A stretch of DNA of 64,000 nt from Moringa oleifera (lineage: Eukaryota > Streptophyta > Magnoliopsida > Brassicales > Moringaceae). Each line of letters begins with the position of its first letter. Position 1 is the first letter of the stretch. The notes beneath the pieces were generated by a model, which did not search any database, was not told the origin of the DNA, and saw nothing but the letters and a program-made list of their open reading frames with translations. The DNA lies in assembly GCA_021397835.1 (NCBI GenBank), contig JAJFZO010000034.1, positions 7,159,001 through 7,223,000 on the forward strand. The letters are read 5' to 3'. The position numbers and the translations under genes are program-made. This document shows, piece by piece, positions 1 to 13,077 of the stretch.

Positions 1-1221
1 TTACTTTATTTTTTCTTTTTTTCTTTATTATGCTCTTTTCATTCATATGATTTTTTTGTTTTATAATTTACAATACTTTTTTTGAATTTTTAGGTGCAAT
101 CATACCAATACTAATGCATTGAATCCCTAAGCATGTTTGATTGAGAGTAATATTAGGATAGGTGGTTCTTGTTTTAGAAATCCTCATGTTGTTGCATTGT
201 TTTTTTATTAAAAACATTTTTAAAATTTAATTCTTTTTTTATTTTATGTTCTTATTTTTTAAATTTAATTACTTTTATTCATTTTATATTCTTTCTTTTG
301 ATAATTTTTTATTTCATTTTATTTTTATATTTTTTTGATTTTTGGGTTACATCACAGTGAGCTAATGCATTAGATTCTATCAAAACTCTAAATTTAAACT
401 TTCTTAGATGAGAGTAATACTAAGATGGGCTCATCTTAAGAAATCTTCATGCTTCACATTTTTTTTAGATAAATATTTTTTTAAAATTTATTGTTTTTTA
501 TTCTTTTCTTTCTTCTCATGATCTTTTGTTTTATTATTTTCTTTTATTTGAATTTTCTCCACCGCACTCTTTTTTGTCTATGATTTTTATATTTTTAATA
601 TGTTAAAATTTTAAAATTTATGGGTGTGATTATAAAAACATTAATGCATCCGATTCCATTAGAATTCTCTCTTCTTCTTTTTTTTTTTATAAAATAGTGA
701 TAATGCCATAATATACACACAATGCCAAGGCTTAAAAGATGGGTGCTAATGCACTCTTGAAATGAAGAAAATAGGTTAACCCAAACAATGGTTGGATTGT
801 GTTTGTTATACTTATCGGTATGAACATCTTATTGTATTTATGTTTTGATACAATTTAGTGGTTAGAGTAGAATGTTGCATCATAAGTTTGTGTTAAGAGT
901 AGCATTCATTTTATGAAGGAGATTGAATTTGCTTTTCTTAGTTCTAGGTTGGCTCATGAAGGATTCAAGACTTCAAGTTTTCAAGAGGGTACTTTCTTTT
1001 TCACATTATATATGTATCTATAATGTTAATTTTTAAGCTCGATTTCTTTTTCTCTTCTCAATGTGTTTATGTTGTCTAATAGCCATAAGGTTTACAGATG
1101 ATGTGCTTGAAGAAATGCCATAAGTAACAATGTCATTACATAATGTGCAGAGACGTGAACAAAAACCTTAGCTAGGATGCCAGATGTTAAATGGAAAGTA
1201 TTGAGAAAACCAATTCATTCA
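1..1221. repeat. Segmental duplication, copy A block 1
   Basis: This block aligns nearly base for base with 48945-50165, apart from scattered substitutions and short indels. Both contain three degenerate 5S rRNA sequences in T-rich spacer, followed by about 550 bp of more mixed sequence (about 690-1221). The match stops sharply at 1221/50165, after a shared CAATTCATTCA. Copy A then runs into 5.1 kb absent from copy B. The block probably continues left of the window. In both copies a short open stretch near 1080-1122 follows a possible acceptor (TAATAG), which could be a remnant exon, but I do not recognise it. Confidence 0.85.
92..675 (+). pseudogene. Fossil 5S rDNA cluster I (three degenerate 5S copies)
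   Basis: Three 5S-like sequences start near 92, 344 and 622, giving 252- and 278-bp spacing. The first (92-200) keeps the plant 5S 5' end (GTGCAATCATACCAATACTA) but lacks the middle, jumping from GAATCCC to TAAGCATG. The second (344-460) is full length but strongly diverged. The third (622-675) is only a 5' half. Spacers are T-rich. The type III promoter boxes inside the genes are mutated, so transcription is unlikely. The cluster is duplicated at 48808-49622. Confidence 0.75.
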
Positions 1222-4200
1222 TATTCCATATTGAACATTTAAAAATCTTAAAAGAAAAATCAGCTTCAACGACTTTTTTATGTTGTCATCTTCTCTTTTG
1301 ACTCTATTGAGTTGCCTGCCAACATCTTTTAGGCTAACCCTATGCTAGTAGTTGCATGTGAAAATTGACAATTCTAAGAAATTAAGGTATGCCTGTATAT
1401 GGTCTTACTTTAAGTGTTATTACTTTAGTATTGTTATAATTCGACAATGCTACATATACGCATAAAAGAAAAATTATAACAGTGGTTGTTTAGCTTTAGG
1501 TTGAATTTTCTTGATTCTTCTTATAACTTATTATTACTTTACATTGTAATAATTGGTTACTTTTTTATTTTTTTTAAAAAAAAAATTGTTTCTTAGGGAT
1601 GACCAATTTTGATGGTTTTTCTTCTTTCATAAAGAAGTACATATCTCTTAATTTGTTGTCATCTTTTATAAAGCAACTATGGAATGTTTGTTTTTTCTTT
1701 CTTTTTTATCAAAACAGTGGTTGTTTGGCTTTAGGATGACTTATAAAGATTTTTTAATCTTTTTAAGTCTTGGTTAGTGACTGATTTCCTAACTTCCTTC
1801 TTTATTAAGTGTCAATTATTTGAACTTATGTTTTAAAAAAAAATAATATGGGTTTATAATTTTAAGGTTGCTTATAAATTATGAAACCGTTATACCAGTG
1901 ATTGTTGTTTTATATTTACTATTTGTTTCTTAAGATTTGTACATATGTTATAAAATTAAATTAGGTATTTGTATTATTATGGCAAGGCATTAAGGCTGTC
2001 AATTACATAAAGCCTTAACTGTGATTTCACATTAGCAAAAGATTGCATTAAAAGAGAGATATAAGAACAAGAAATACTTGTCATTTGACTTGGGTGCCAA
2101 AAAGACTTGAGCCATCATGAGAAGACTAAGCACCAAGTGCTCGGTTGCTTGTGATCTAAGATTCTTTTGCGAAAGTCATTAATTGCATAATACTTCTCAT
2201 TATTGCGTTGTAAAAAATGCTTTGCAATTGATGGATTTGAATCTCAACTATTGTTATGTAAAGTGATTATTACTTAGAATTTTTTTCGTAAGTTTTGCTT
2301 TATATATTTTGGAAAAAAGACATTGAGAGAAGTGAAATTTTTTTAAACATTAATACTTGTGGCAATTGGAGTATCTTGTAATTTTGAAAATTTTTTAAAT
2401 TAAAAAATAAAGTTTTTACTAATTTGTTACATGATGATTTTGGTAATATTATGAGTTAAAATCATGTCTCAGTGATAAATAGAAATATATACTATTTTTA
2501 GTTAATTTTTTTTTACATAAATATCAAATTTTTAAATATTAATTAAATTAATAAATATTAATTATTTTCATAGTTATTAAATTATTAATTATTTAAATTA
2601 TTTTAAATATTAATTGATTTTGTTGTTATTTTATTAATCATATAGATTTAAAACTAATTTTATTAATTATATTAAAATTAAATTAAATTATTATTATTTT
2701 TTGTTATAGATGCCGACAGATGGGACAGTGACAACGGTGATAGTGATCAATTAAATTAATTTTAGTTTGAGTTATGATTTGAACCTTATATGTAAAAGTA
2801 TTTGTGAATTTGACAATAAATATGATGATATGTTATTTGACGTAATTTTTATATGTTTTTATTTATTTTATTAATTTAATCAATTTATAAAATATTTTAT
2901 TAATTAAATATATATTTTAATTTTTATATATTAATTTGAAATAATAAATTTAGTATTTAAAAATGATTTTTAATTTACTATAATACTTTTGCAATAATTT
3001 TTTAGAAATTAAAATATATAAATTAATTTAAAAATATTTATAATAAAAATAATAAAATTATTTATGTTAATATTTTTAATTATAATTTTAAAATTAGTAC
3101 AAAAATGTCTTTCGTGACAACTCTTTGAATTGCATCGGATAATTTTAGTGATAATTTAAAAAAATTACAAAAATTATTATGATAATTTTTTATAATTTTT
3201 GTGATAATTTTATTTTTTATTTATTATTTTTTAAAAATATAAATATAATAATAATTAGATTTCTAATAAAATTTTTATTTTAATGTTATGATAAAATTCT
3301 CACAGAATTAATATGAATAAAATACTAAGGGAAAGATTTTCGTAAAAGTTTTCATTGGAAAGATAATTTTTCATGAAAAATTTGAAATTCTCATGAAATT
3401 TTTCCATGAGAAAAAGCTAAATTTCTTGTAATGTTCTTATATTTTTTTAAAAAAAAATCAATACCCACTAATATTAACATGAAATTTTCAGCATGTATTT
3501 GTTTGACAATAAAAAAAATGTATCATAAAAATAATATAATTTTTGTAAATTAGGATTTTTAACTTAAATGTGTTATGAAAAACTTTGAGTTTTTAAATAT
3601 CATATTGATATATAATGTGTTATAATTTAAAAAAAAATCAACACAAGTTCAAATCAATAGATGATTTAAATAGAATTTTAAATAACCTTAATGAATTATG
3701 AAAAAAAATATTTATCAGTAAAAAAATTCACAAATGAAATCTTTTCATTAAGACATTGCTACCTCTTAATAATTTGGAAGTAACTAAGTTTTTTTTTTTT
3801 TTTTTAATGAAAGTATCGATGTAAAAAAAGTGTTAAGGGAGCTAAGTTATCAAAACTTTTTCATGACTTGATTATGTTACAAGCAATTAAATAGAATTAT
3901 TAAAATCTAATTTGCTTGAAAGATTTTAATTTACTACCTTGTAAAATTAAAATACAGTATGATTTTCTTGGGTAAACTTTACAAGAAAGAAGTTTTTAAT
4001 TAAAAAATTTCGCTTGAAGAATTAAACTAACTTGTATACATCGTAGTATGATTTTTTCGAGTGGGTGAAAACTTTCAAAAGCCACATGATTGATGTTAAT
4101 GGATGCGTTTCTTTTTCGTTGAGTTTGTTGTGGTTTAGTTATCGTTTCAAGCTTTACCTATGTATTTAGGCTTGTAATATCAAGCATTAATTCAATTTTT

Positions 4201-6322
4201 AATATCATGTATATAATAATTCACCGTTTCTATGAAAATTAATTTTTACGATAATTTTAATAAAATCAAATTGAAATATCATATATATAATTAATTTAAT
4301 AAGTATTTTTAAACTTTTAAAAAAATTATTTAATTTTTAATGTTTGTATGGTTATTATTTACATTATAAAATTAAATGAAGATATTTTATCTTTAATGCT
4401 ATATTTATTTACGACATATAAAATGAAAATTACAATAATATTTGAGGACAATATAGATATTTAAATAGTTCAAAACTAGTAATTATTTTATAAAAATTTT
4501 CTCATATCATCTATAAAATATTTTTGTGATATATGTTTAATATAATCCTAATGTTGATGTCCACATGTAAGATGTAATGACTCATTTAATATTAATTATA
4601 TTGTTGGAGAAAATTTCAATCAATTTTTTTTATACTAATAAATTTGATAGTCATCATTCTTACAAGTATTCCTTCAATAAAAGCTTTTAAACCCAATTGA
4701 TTTAAATTAGTATGTTGTCAATGTGATATAAAAACAGATAATCATTATTGAGTTTGTTCGGTTTGTAAATCTCGATATCCTAAGTTCTTCTTATAGGGTT
4801 TTCATGGGGAAAAAAAGAATTAAAAGATGTAATGCATTAATAAGGAATAATTTAGCGATTCTCTTTGCTGTATTAGTCTAGATACCTTGCGTAATATAAC
4901 TTCCATTTACTAATTTGCATAAATAATTCCATTGAAGGAATATAAAAAGGGAATTGAAACTACTATGTTATTTGTGCTTGGTGGAAAATAACTTTTTTTA
5001 AAAATTTCTATTTAATGCTAAGCTAATGATCATCAATAATACAAAATACAATAATTTTTATAAATTCGTACTAGATATTTAACTAAAGTTAAATGTAAAT
5101 GAATATGCTCTCTTTATAATTAATTTATGTTGTTAAATGGTTGAGTAAGTTATTCTGTTTTGTGATCTTTAGAGAATGTATACCACTAGTTATTTATCAT
5201 CTAGTCATGTGTGATAAATTGATCTATAATTGTTAAATTTTTTAATGACTAGTTCTTGAATGCATATCAAGTTCCTTAATTTTAATGATTTTTATGTTAT
5301 CATAATATGCATAGCTAGCAAGGCACATGAACTAGCTCATGGTAAATTGGAAATTACATTTTGGTTTGAACAAGGTATATTGCTTCATAGATAAAGCAAT
5401 TAATTTCGGATAGTATTGTGTTTGCTATATAATTTTTTTTTTGGTATTGGATTGGTTGGATTTTTTTAAAAAAGTTTTCTTTTCAATCATAACCCCTCAT
5501 TTCCTTTATCCGGTTCTCCTTTTTAAAGAAAACTAATGTAATTTAATTTAATTCAATTTAATTTTTTTGGTTTGTTTATTTTTTTATATATGGGTCTCTT
5601 CTTGAATGGTGTTCCATTTTTAAGCTTTTTTAGAATTCTTTTAAAATTTTAATTTACTTTGATGAATATAAAGATTTTTAAAAATTAAAAATATCGAAAT
5701 TTCATCAACCAAAAATTCACATATTTAGAATAAACACTGGCGCTAAATTAAAATTTTAAACTAAATTATTTATATATAAACATTTTTAAATATGAAAGTA
5801 AATTTAAATTATTATTGATTAAAAATTAAAATTTTTAAATAAATATCACTAAAATTTGAAATGATATCAATAAAAATTATCAATAGTAATATATAATTAA
5901 AATTATAAAATTATTTGATATTAATATTTAAAATAATATAGATAAATTTAATGTGTACGTTAACATGTTTTAATTTCTTGGCACATAAATATCTCTATTA
6001 GACCTAAAACTCCATTCTATTTACATTGAAAATTATTTGAACTTTAGTTTACTAAGTGAAACTACGTCACTTTTTAAAACTTGCCTAATCAAAATTAAAC
6101 AAGCATTAATAAAGGAATTTACATTCTTAATCATTTCAGGCATTACAATTTTACTTAGAATGATTTTCAAAAATCTTAGCCTAACAACTTTAGAAATTTG
6201 AAATTTTATGAATATTAAACTTTATGTAAATCAAAAATCAATACAAAAAAATAAGAGTTTTGTATCTTATTTCATCTAAGAATTTATTTATAAATTCTAT
6301 TGCTTTAAAAATAAGGGTTATT
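1222..6322. other. AT-rich noncoding stretch unique to copy A
   Basis: About 5.1 kb without a credible coding region, and without a counterpart in copy B, which has only 107 bp (50166-50272) at this place. The sequence is AT-rich with many homopolymer runs, for example near 2510-3100 and 5640-5940. I see no terminal repeats or target-site duplication that would make it a defined insertion, so a deletion in copy B is equally possible. Confidence 0.5.
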
Positions 6323-7200
6323 GTTCTTTAATACTTTAAGAATCTTACTTTTATTTAGAATAACTTCATCTTTTTAGCTAATATCATTAAGCCATTTTGT
6401 TTGATGATATTTAAAATTTTTTTTGTGCGCTTAAAATGCTAATTTATTGAATCAGAAATACTAAACCATCATTTATGTACACTATTGTAAATGAGGTTTA
6501 TGGGTTAAATATTTCTTTTATAATATTCTGAAATTCACATGAGACATTTTTTAGGCCAAAAGGCATAACATTTTATTCATAACGTCTGAATGGTACAATG
6601 AATGTGATTTTATATTTAACTTTTTCACGTATTTGTATCTACCAATATCCTGATTTCATATCAAATTTTGAAAAAAAAAAATAAAGCATTATATAATCTA
6701 CTAATAAGATCTTTTTGGTGGGAATAGGGTATCTAATCCATCTAAGGACTTTGTTGAAGGATTTATAGTTGATAACTAATCTAAGTTCTCCTCTCTCTAT
6801 TTCAGCATTTTTGTATACATAAAAAATAGAACAAGTCTGAGGAAATTTTGCTTGGTCTAATTAGTTTCTTTTCTAATAATTCTTGGATTTCTTTTTCATA
6901 GTATTCTAAAAGTTCTTTATTCGTTTGAATGGGTCTTACTTTTGTTAGAATCTGTCCTTCACAAAAATCTTTCTTGTATGATAGACATACTAAGTGTTTT
7001 TTTTCTTTACCAAAAATCATTAGATATTTCTGTACATACTTCTTATTTATAATTTCCTTATATCTTCTTTATTTTGTCTTGTACCTTAGTCTTTGTAATT
7101 GTTCTTTTATTTTTCTATAATGAGCTTATCTTTGAAAATACTTTATATAAGATTGTTATTTTTTATTATTCTAATTTGCTTTTGAATTGAATTTTCTTTC
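6323..7200 (-). pseudogene. Endogenous pararetrovirus reverse-transcriptase relic, copy A
   Basis: Read on the minus strand from about 7020 down to 6460, several frames together resemble the reverse-transcriptase part of a caulimovirid-type polyprotein. Short segments with the expected order appear: RPIQTNKELLEYYEKEIQEL, then a VINYK/WIRYPIP stretch, then FDMKSG, MPFGLKN and finally a YIND box. The reading frame is broken by frameshifts (about 6820, 6785) and in-frame stops, for example after SGYW. The catalytic Tyr-x-Asp-Asp box reads with Asn in place of the first Asp. It is therefore a dead fossil. The same relic occurs in copy B, split by a hAT element. A Ty3-type retrotransposon is a less likely alternative source. 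Confidence 0.7.
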
Positions 7201-9417
7201 AATATATTAAAAAACAATGACGTATTATCACAATATTATAGAAAATATATAGTTTTTTGTTGCAAAATTATTGTCAATATAATTTTTTTTACATATAAAA
7301 CTAATTATGAAGTAAAAAAATAATTATCATCTGTTAGTTGAAATTTATGATGAATCTTTCATTAGAAAATTTAAAAATATGTATAAAAATTATATCATCA
7401 ATAAAAAAATAAAATAAATTTAGTTATTAATTTCTTTAAATCAACAATTACAGTAATTTTTTTAAAAAAATATAGTTATTTTTTAAAAATAATTTAAAAC
7501 AAAAATAATGAAAAGTTAAAACATCTCTAATGATGCAACAAATCACTATTTTGATATTAATATTAATGTCAAATGACCTCCAATGAAATACTATATTATT
7601 TATCGTAAAAATACCATTTGATGTTATAAACAGCACAATATCATATTTGGTGCTGCAATATTGACAGCATAATTTTTTTCGTTATAATTAAATAAATATT
7701 ATATTATTATAAAAAAATTACATCATTCAATATATTTCGTTAAGAACTTTAACACAATACTAATATTTAATATATAATTTAATATATATTATTTAATATT
7801 ATAAATATTATTAATTATTATAAAATATTTTTAAAATATTGTTATTAATATTTTAAATTGTAAAAAATATAATAATATATAAAATTAATATCACGTCAAC
7901 ACCACAAGGCATATGTGAACGTATTAAGAATCCATTAAATACTTTACTTTTTCTTATATGTGTGTGTATATATATATATATATATAAACTAAAAAATATA
8001 TTTTAAAAAATTATTACTTATGTATTATATGAATTTAAATTAATTTACTATATAAGTAAATAAAATAATAAAAATATTTGGAACGTTTTTGAAACATGCA
8101 AGTTGATATTTATGTGACATTGATTAAATATTTAATATTTTATGTATATATATTTTAGTAATTATTAATATTAAATATTGATAAATTTGATGATAAATTT
8201 AATTTTAAAACAATAAATTTTTAAGTTGATAATTATTTATAATTTAAATTTAAACATTAATTTATAAAAATATCAATTTATATAATATTTTTAAAAATAT
8301 TAATAGTTTAAAATTTTAAAATATATGGATATTTTTATCTATGTTATATTAAAATTTAAGTTCAATATAAATATCTTAAAAATTAATCTTGATTTGATAA
8401 TATTTTAGATTAAATAATATATATATATATATAATAGAAGTTTAAATTTTAGTTTAAAAATATAAAGATAATAAAATATAGAAACTATTAAATTTGATAA
8501 AAATAAAAAGTAGTGTTCCACCTTTGACCGATACTGTTCCAATATGTGACTCGTGAGCATGTCCCTTGTGTTTTTCTTGGATAAACAACTGCGAAGGTTA
8601 AAAAAAAGGAGAGAGAAAGAGAGAAAGCTCTTCAAAACATACTCTACATAGATAATAAAAAATAAAATAAAATTTTGAATTATAAGTGAGAAAGAAGAAT
8701 TACTCATCGGATTTGAGCTCATTGTCATTAATTTGAAAATAATTAATGTTCAACAAAAGAAAACAAGACTCAACAAAAATGTGTACGTGTAGATGCATTG
8801 TAAAACGAGGGGTCAAAATCCACACCATAAACTTCGAAACAAGGAGGTATAGTTTGATTCCAGACAAAACAAATTAAACAGACAAGGAGAGTTATGGAAG
8901 CACTCGTAAAGTAGAGAACACACCTAAAGAAGACAATGGAGCTAGGGCTTTCAAGGAAGAAGCTGAAGAGTTTGTCCTACCGCTAGGGTTTGGGATTAAA
9001 ACCCTCAAAAAGGAGAACCAGTCCGGGAGTAATTGGTGGCAATTCCTTTGGGCTTTCTTACCTTCTTTTTATTATTAAAATAATTTAAATAAATTAATTT
9101 TATTTTATGTCTTAAGATTTATTTAATTAAATAAAATTTTATTTTAAATAATTATAAAAATTTAAATTTTTTTATTATTAAAATAATTTAAATAAATTTT
9201 ACATTTTACTTCAAATAATTTTTAACTCATAATCTAATTTTTAATAAATTTTTAAAATTTTTGATAATGTAATTTTCTTTAAAAAATTATTACTTAATTT
9301 TTTTATTTTTTCTATTATAATAACGTACCATCTTTTTACATTTATAAAAAAATTTAAGTTAAAATTTGTTATCCAAGAATTTGCAATTTAAATACTTTAG
9401 TTTTTTAAATTGTGAGA
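7201..9417. other. AT-rich noncoding region with TA microsatellites
   Basis: The region is very AT-rich. The part up to 7742 is shared with copy B (to 56292); from 7743 it is unique to copy A. Short TA runs occur near 7968-7986 and 8418-8434. A less AT-biased island at about 8500-9060 contains TAGGGTTT-type sequence on one strand and CTAGGGCTTTC on the other, resembling plant 5' untranslated or promoter DNA, but I could not connect it to a coding exon. The flank of the plastid insertion begins at about 9418. Confidence 0.4.
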
Positions 9418-10132
9418 TAGCTCATTATGTTCATATCGATCTATTATGCGCCTCTGCATTTAGCATTGGGTAAACCTCATACAATAACTGTCCTAGCTCT
9501 ACCGTATCTTTTGTTTCATTTCTTCTGGAACAATCACAAACACTTTTTTGATTATGAATCTACTACCAGAAATTCAATGCGTAATCTTCGCATTCAATGT
9601 GTATTCCTGAATAATCTCATTTTTCAATTATTCAACTATTTCATTTTACCAAGTTCAATGTTAGCCAGATTAGTCAACATTTATATGTTTCGAATGCAAC
9701 AACAAGATTTTATTTGTAACAAGTAGTTTTGTTGGTTGGTTAATTGCTCACATTTTATTCATGAAATGGGTTGGATTGGTATTAGTCTGGATACAGCAAA
9801 ATAATTCTATTAGATCTAATGTACTTATTCGATCTTATAAGTATAAGTACCTTATGTCAGAATTGAGAAATTCAATGGCTCGAATCTTTAGTATTCTCTT
9901 ATTTATTACTTGTGTTTACTATTTAGGCAGAATACCGTCACCCATTTTTACTAAGAAACTAAAAAGAACCTCAGAAAGGGGGGGACTAAACAAGACTAAG
10001 AGGTATCCACTGAAGAAGATCTTTTTCCTTCTCTTTTTTTTTGGAAGAAAGGGAGGATCCGGACAAAATCGATGAAACGGAAGAGATCCGAGTGAATGGA
10101 AAGAAATATATATATATATATATATATATAAG

Positions 10133-10169
<37 letters not shown>

Positions 10170-10413
10170 ATGATGAATTTGAATTAATAAACATACAAAG
10201 GGCATGCTATGAATATGAAAAACGCCTAGTTTATGAAAATCTAGATGGGAATCAAGAAAATTCAAATTTAGAAATATTAAAAAAAGATAAATATTTATTT
10301 GAAAAACCTCTTGTGAATCTTCTTTTCGATTCTAACCAATGGAATCGGCCATTTCGATATATAAAAAATGATTGATTTGAAAATGCTGTAAGAAATGAAA
10401 TGTCACAATATTT
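9418..10413 (+). pseudogene. ycf1: ycf1 (TIC214) 5' fragment, plastid-derived pseudogene
   Basis: The translation from 9427 ([20 protein letters not shown]) matches the N-terminal membrane region of Ycf1/Tic214, a component of the chloroplast inner-envelope protein import complex. The first roughly 70 residues are missing. A frameshift near 9690-9726 stops the first frame, and the next frame continues from about 9727 with the [14 protein letters not shown] segment. A further part after the TA expansion encodes NEYEKRL-like and [17 protein letters not shown] segments and ends at about the MSQYF region (10413). This length corresponds to the short ycf1 copy held in the inverted repeat. It is not functional in the nucleus. 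Confidence 0.88.
10105..10166. repeat. (TA)n microsatellite inside the plastid insertion
   Basis: Two long AT/TA runs (about 10107-10130 and 10136-10166), separated by AAGGGT, interrupt the ycf1-derived reading. Plastid ycf1 is not expected to carry such an expansion, so it probably arose after nuclear transfer. The minus-strand open frames across it (poly Ile-Tyr) are artefacts. Confidence 0.85.
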
Positions 10414-10480
10414 CTATAGATATTTATATAGATTGTTGAACAAAATAAAACTTAAAGATTCTTCTTAGATTAGAAGAAAT

Positions 10481-12335
10481 TCAGAAATATAAATTTAAAA
10501 ATAAAAAGTAGTAAATTAATAAAAAAATAAGTAAATAGGACAAATATAATAAGAGATAAGAAGAGATGCGACTCCCCCCCACATATTTTATGCTTTCTCC
10601 TATAAAGAAACTCGTAATACCTATCCCATTCGGAATTCCATCAATTACTCGTCTATCAAAAAAATGAGTTAGTTTCGCTAATCCTCTTATACCATCAGTT
10701 AAAGATATTGCATAAAAAGTATCTATGTAAGCACGATTATATGACCAATCATATATCCAATTTTTTATTTTGTCCCACAGAATTCTCTTAGGACCTTTTT
10801 TCAAAAATGAATTAAGTAAGTTTAAATTCATACCAATCAATTTTGTTTTTTGAATTTTGATGTAAAAGGTTTATAGACGAGTTAACAATTTTGATAATAT
10901 ATCAAAATCTATTCCTTCTTGAGTAAAAGGAATTCCTATGGCTCCAACAAACAAAGTAAATATAACCAATACAAGCATAGGAAATAGGATAGTATTGTTC
11001 GATTCATGGGGATAAGACAAAGTCGTCTTAACGCCAAAATGAGTAATAGTAATAAAAGTTCTATTTCTTACATTACTAACAATTCGATATGCCTTTTTCC
11101 AAAAAAAAGAAGCTCTTTCGGTATTATTCATTGTTAATAAAGGTACTAAACGAAAATTTCTGTTAATCCTTTTTGGTTCTTTTTTACCCCATAGAGATAT
11201 TGAATAGAAAGAGCTACTTTTTTTTCCACTGTAATTTTGAAAATGAATGTTTAAATGTCCTTCAAAAGTAAGTAAATATATCCGAAACATATAAAATGCG
11301 GTTAATCCGGCTGTGGAACAAGCTATTACTGCAAAAATCGGTGAATACAACCAACTATCATTAATAATTTCCTCTTTGGACCAAAAACAAGCAAGGGGGG
11401 GAATACCACAAAGAGAAAGCGCACCTAATAAAAAAGTAGTTTTTGTAATTGGCACATGCTTTCTTAAACCACCCATAAGAACTATATTCTGGCTTTTAAC
11501 GGGAGAATATCCAACAATAGCTTCCATTGAATGAATAATTGATCCGGATCCTAAAAACAACAATGCTTTTGAATAAGCATGAGTAATCAAATGAAATAAA
11601 GCGGCTCGATAAGACCCCATACCTAGAGCTAACATCATATAACCCAATTGAGACATTGTAGAATAGGCTAAGCTTTTCTTAATATCTTTTTGAGCAAGAG
11701 CTAAAGTAGCTCCTAATAGTATTGTTATTATACCTATCAAAGAAATTAGATACATTATGTAAGGTATGACTATGAAAAGAGGAAGAAGCCGGGCTACAAG
11801 AAAAATTCCCGCCGCTACCATAGTAGCAACATGTATAAGAGCCGAAATAGGAGTAGGACCTTCCATGGCATCAGGTAACCATACATGAAGGGGGAATTGC
11901 GCGGATTTAGCAATTGGGCCTGCAAATAATAGAAAAGCACACAAAGTAAGGAATAAAAAATTAACTTGATTATGATAAATCAAGTTATTGAATATTTCGA
12001 ACAAATCCTGAAATTCGAAACTACCCGATATCCAATAAAGGCCTAAGATTCCTAATAATAAACCAAAATCCCCTACACGATTAGTTACAAAGGCTTTTTG
12101 ACAAGCATTCGCTGCAATAGGTCGTGTGAACCAAAAACCTATTAATAAATAAGAACACATTCCAACTAATTCCCAAAAAATATAAACTTGTATCAAATTA
12201 GAACTAGTAACTAATCACAACATTGAAGTATTGAAAAAACTCATATAAGCAAAAAATATCAAATACCCTTGATCATGAGACATATAATTGTCACTATAAA
12301 TAAGAACAAAAATTCCAACAGTAGTAAGTTGATAG
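10481..12335 (-). pseudogene. ndhF: ndhF, plastid-derived pseudogene
   Basis: NdhF is a large membrane subunit of the chloroplast NAD(P)H dehydrogenase-like complex. A 441-codon frame (12196-10871) begins at [20 protein letters not shown] and covers the conserved proton-pumping core ([40 protein letters not shown]). A second frame (10840-10481) carries the C-terminal part ([20 protein letters not shown] and [16 protein letters not shown]). Upstream of the long frame, homology continues to about 12335 but is interrupted by TGA at 12215-12217. The N-terminal roughly 85 residues are absent. Between the two frames there is a frameshift after SKLLTRL and an internal deletion of roughly 30-40 codons. 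The intact gene has about 740 codons. Confidence 0.92.
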
Positions 12336-13077
12336 AGATTATGTACAAATTATTCAACACATTATGTACAACAAAGTATTTATTGAGCAAGAAGCACCCA
12401 TCCATGCTAAGACACACTAACTTCTAGAGTATTATTTTTAAATTAATATTACAAAAGCATATAATTCTTTTTGAGAAGTCACCCCATTGGCCCATGAACA
12501 AAGGAGGAGATTGCATCTCTTAAGTAGGTTCGGGAAGGTGGGACCACCGTACTATAGGGTCTACATGAAAAGCTAAGGATAAATCAGTCAGCTGCGCTCT
12601 GCTGAGTGCAGGAGCATATGACACTATATAATCCCTTCATCAATTCGATCTTTCTGGAATTAAATTCAAACACGGCTGAAGCACAGTCTCAGGTGTTCCT
12701 TCCACTAGCATGAGGACATGTGCCGTCAGTTTGAGACAGTGCCATTTTAAGGTATCGCTAGACAAATCAATAGCAGCATGTGGTTATGGTGCACCCCAAG
12801 ATATCCTATTTTCACTTTTAAGCCCTAGAGCTGATAGCTTAATTAGGGCTTACTCCATTCATTACCTTTGTATGACGAAAGGCACGACACTGAGACTTCA
12901 AATAAGTTAAATTACTATTTCATCTTTGAATTGGTGAGAAAAGCAAAATCTTGTAAAGATCTGAGAGACTAATCTCCCAAATAAAATTCAAAGTATGCCT
13001 TCATGTTTCTCATGGAAAATGCAAAAGAAAACAAAATTGAGAAAAGGAAACACACCAAGGTACACAAAAAGTTTTAC
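12336..13077. other. Unassigned sequence between the plastid insertion and the GH9 pseudogene
   Basis: About 740 bp of near-average base composition, less AT-rich than its surroundings. On the minus strand, parts of 12480-12900 stay open over short distances, and it lies where later exons of the GH9 gene could be, but I see no GH9 motifs. It could be remains of another gene or intron sequence. Nothing here is identified. Confidence 0.3.

Larger units (their letters stand above)
9418..12335. other. Nuclear plastid DNA insertion (NUPT) spanning the IRb/SSC junction
   Basis: About 2.9 kb of plastid origin lies in nuclear sequence: a 5' fragment of ycf1 on the plus strand, followed directly by ndhF on the minus strand. 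This convergent order is the usual arrangement at the junction between an inverted repeat and the small single-copy region in angiosperm plastomes. Frameshifts, an internal ndhF deletion, in-frame stops and a (TA)n expansion show that it is a decayed nuclear copy, not plastome. The left edge lies inside ycf1 and the right edge inside ndhF, so both genes are truncated by the insertion boundaries. Copy B lacks it, but copy B also lacks the whole 5.4-kb surrounding segment. Confidence 0.9.

Noticed and set aside
1222..6322. Copy A-specific 5.1 kb as a transposon
   Set aside because: I could not find paired terminal repeats, a target duplication or coding domains; deletion in copy B is as likely.
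9919..10265. Minus-strand Ile/Tyr-rich open frames
   Set aside because: They are translations of the (TA)n microsatellite and of antisense ycf1.
9418..12335. Window being plastid genome
   Set aside because: Only this 2.9 kb is plastid-like, it is frameshifted and deleted, and both flanks are nuclear-type repeats and gene relics.
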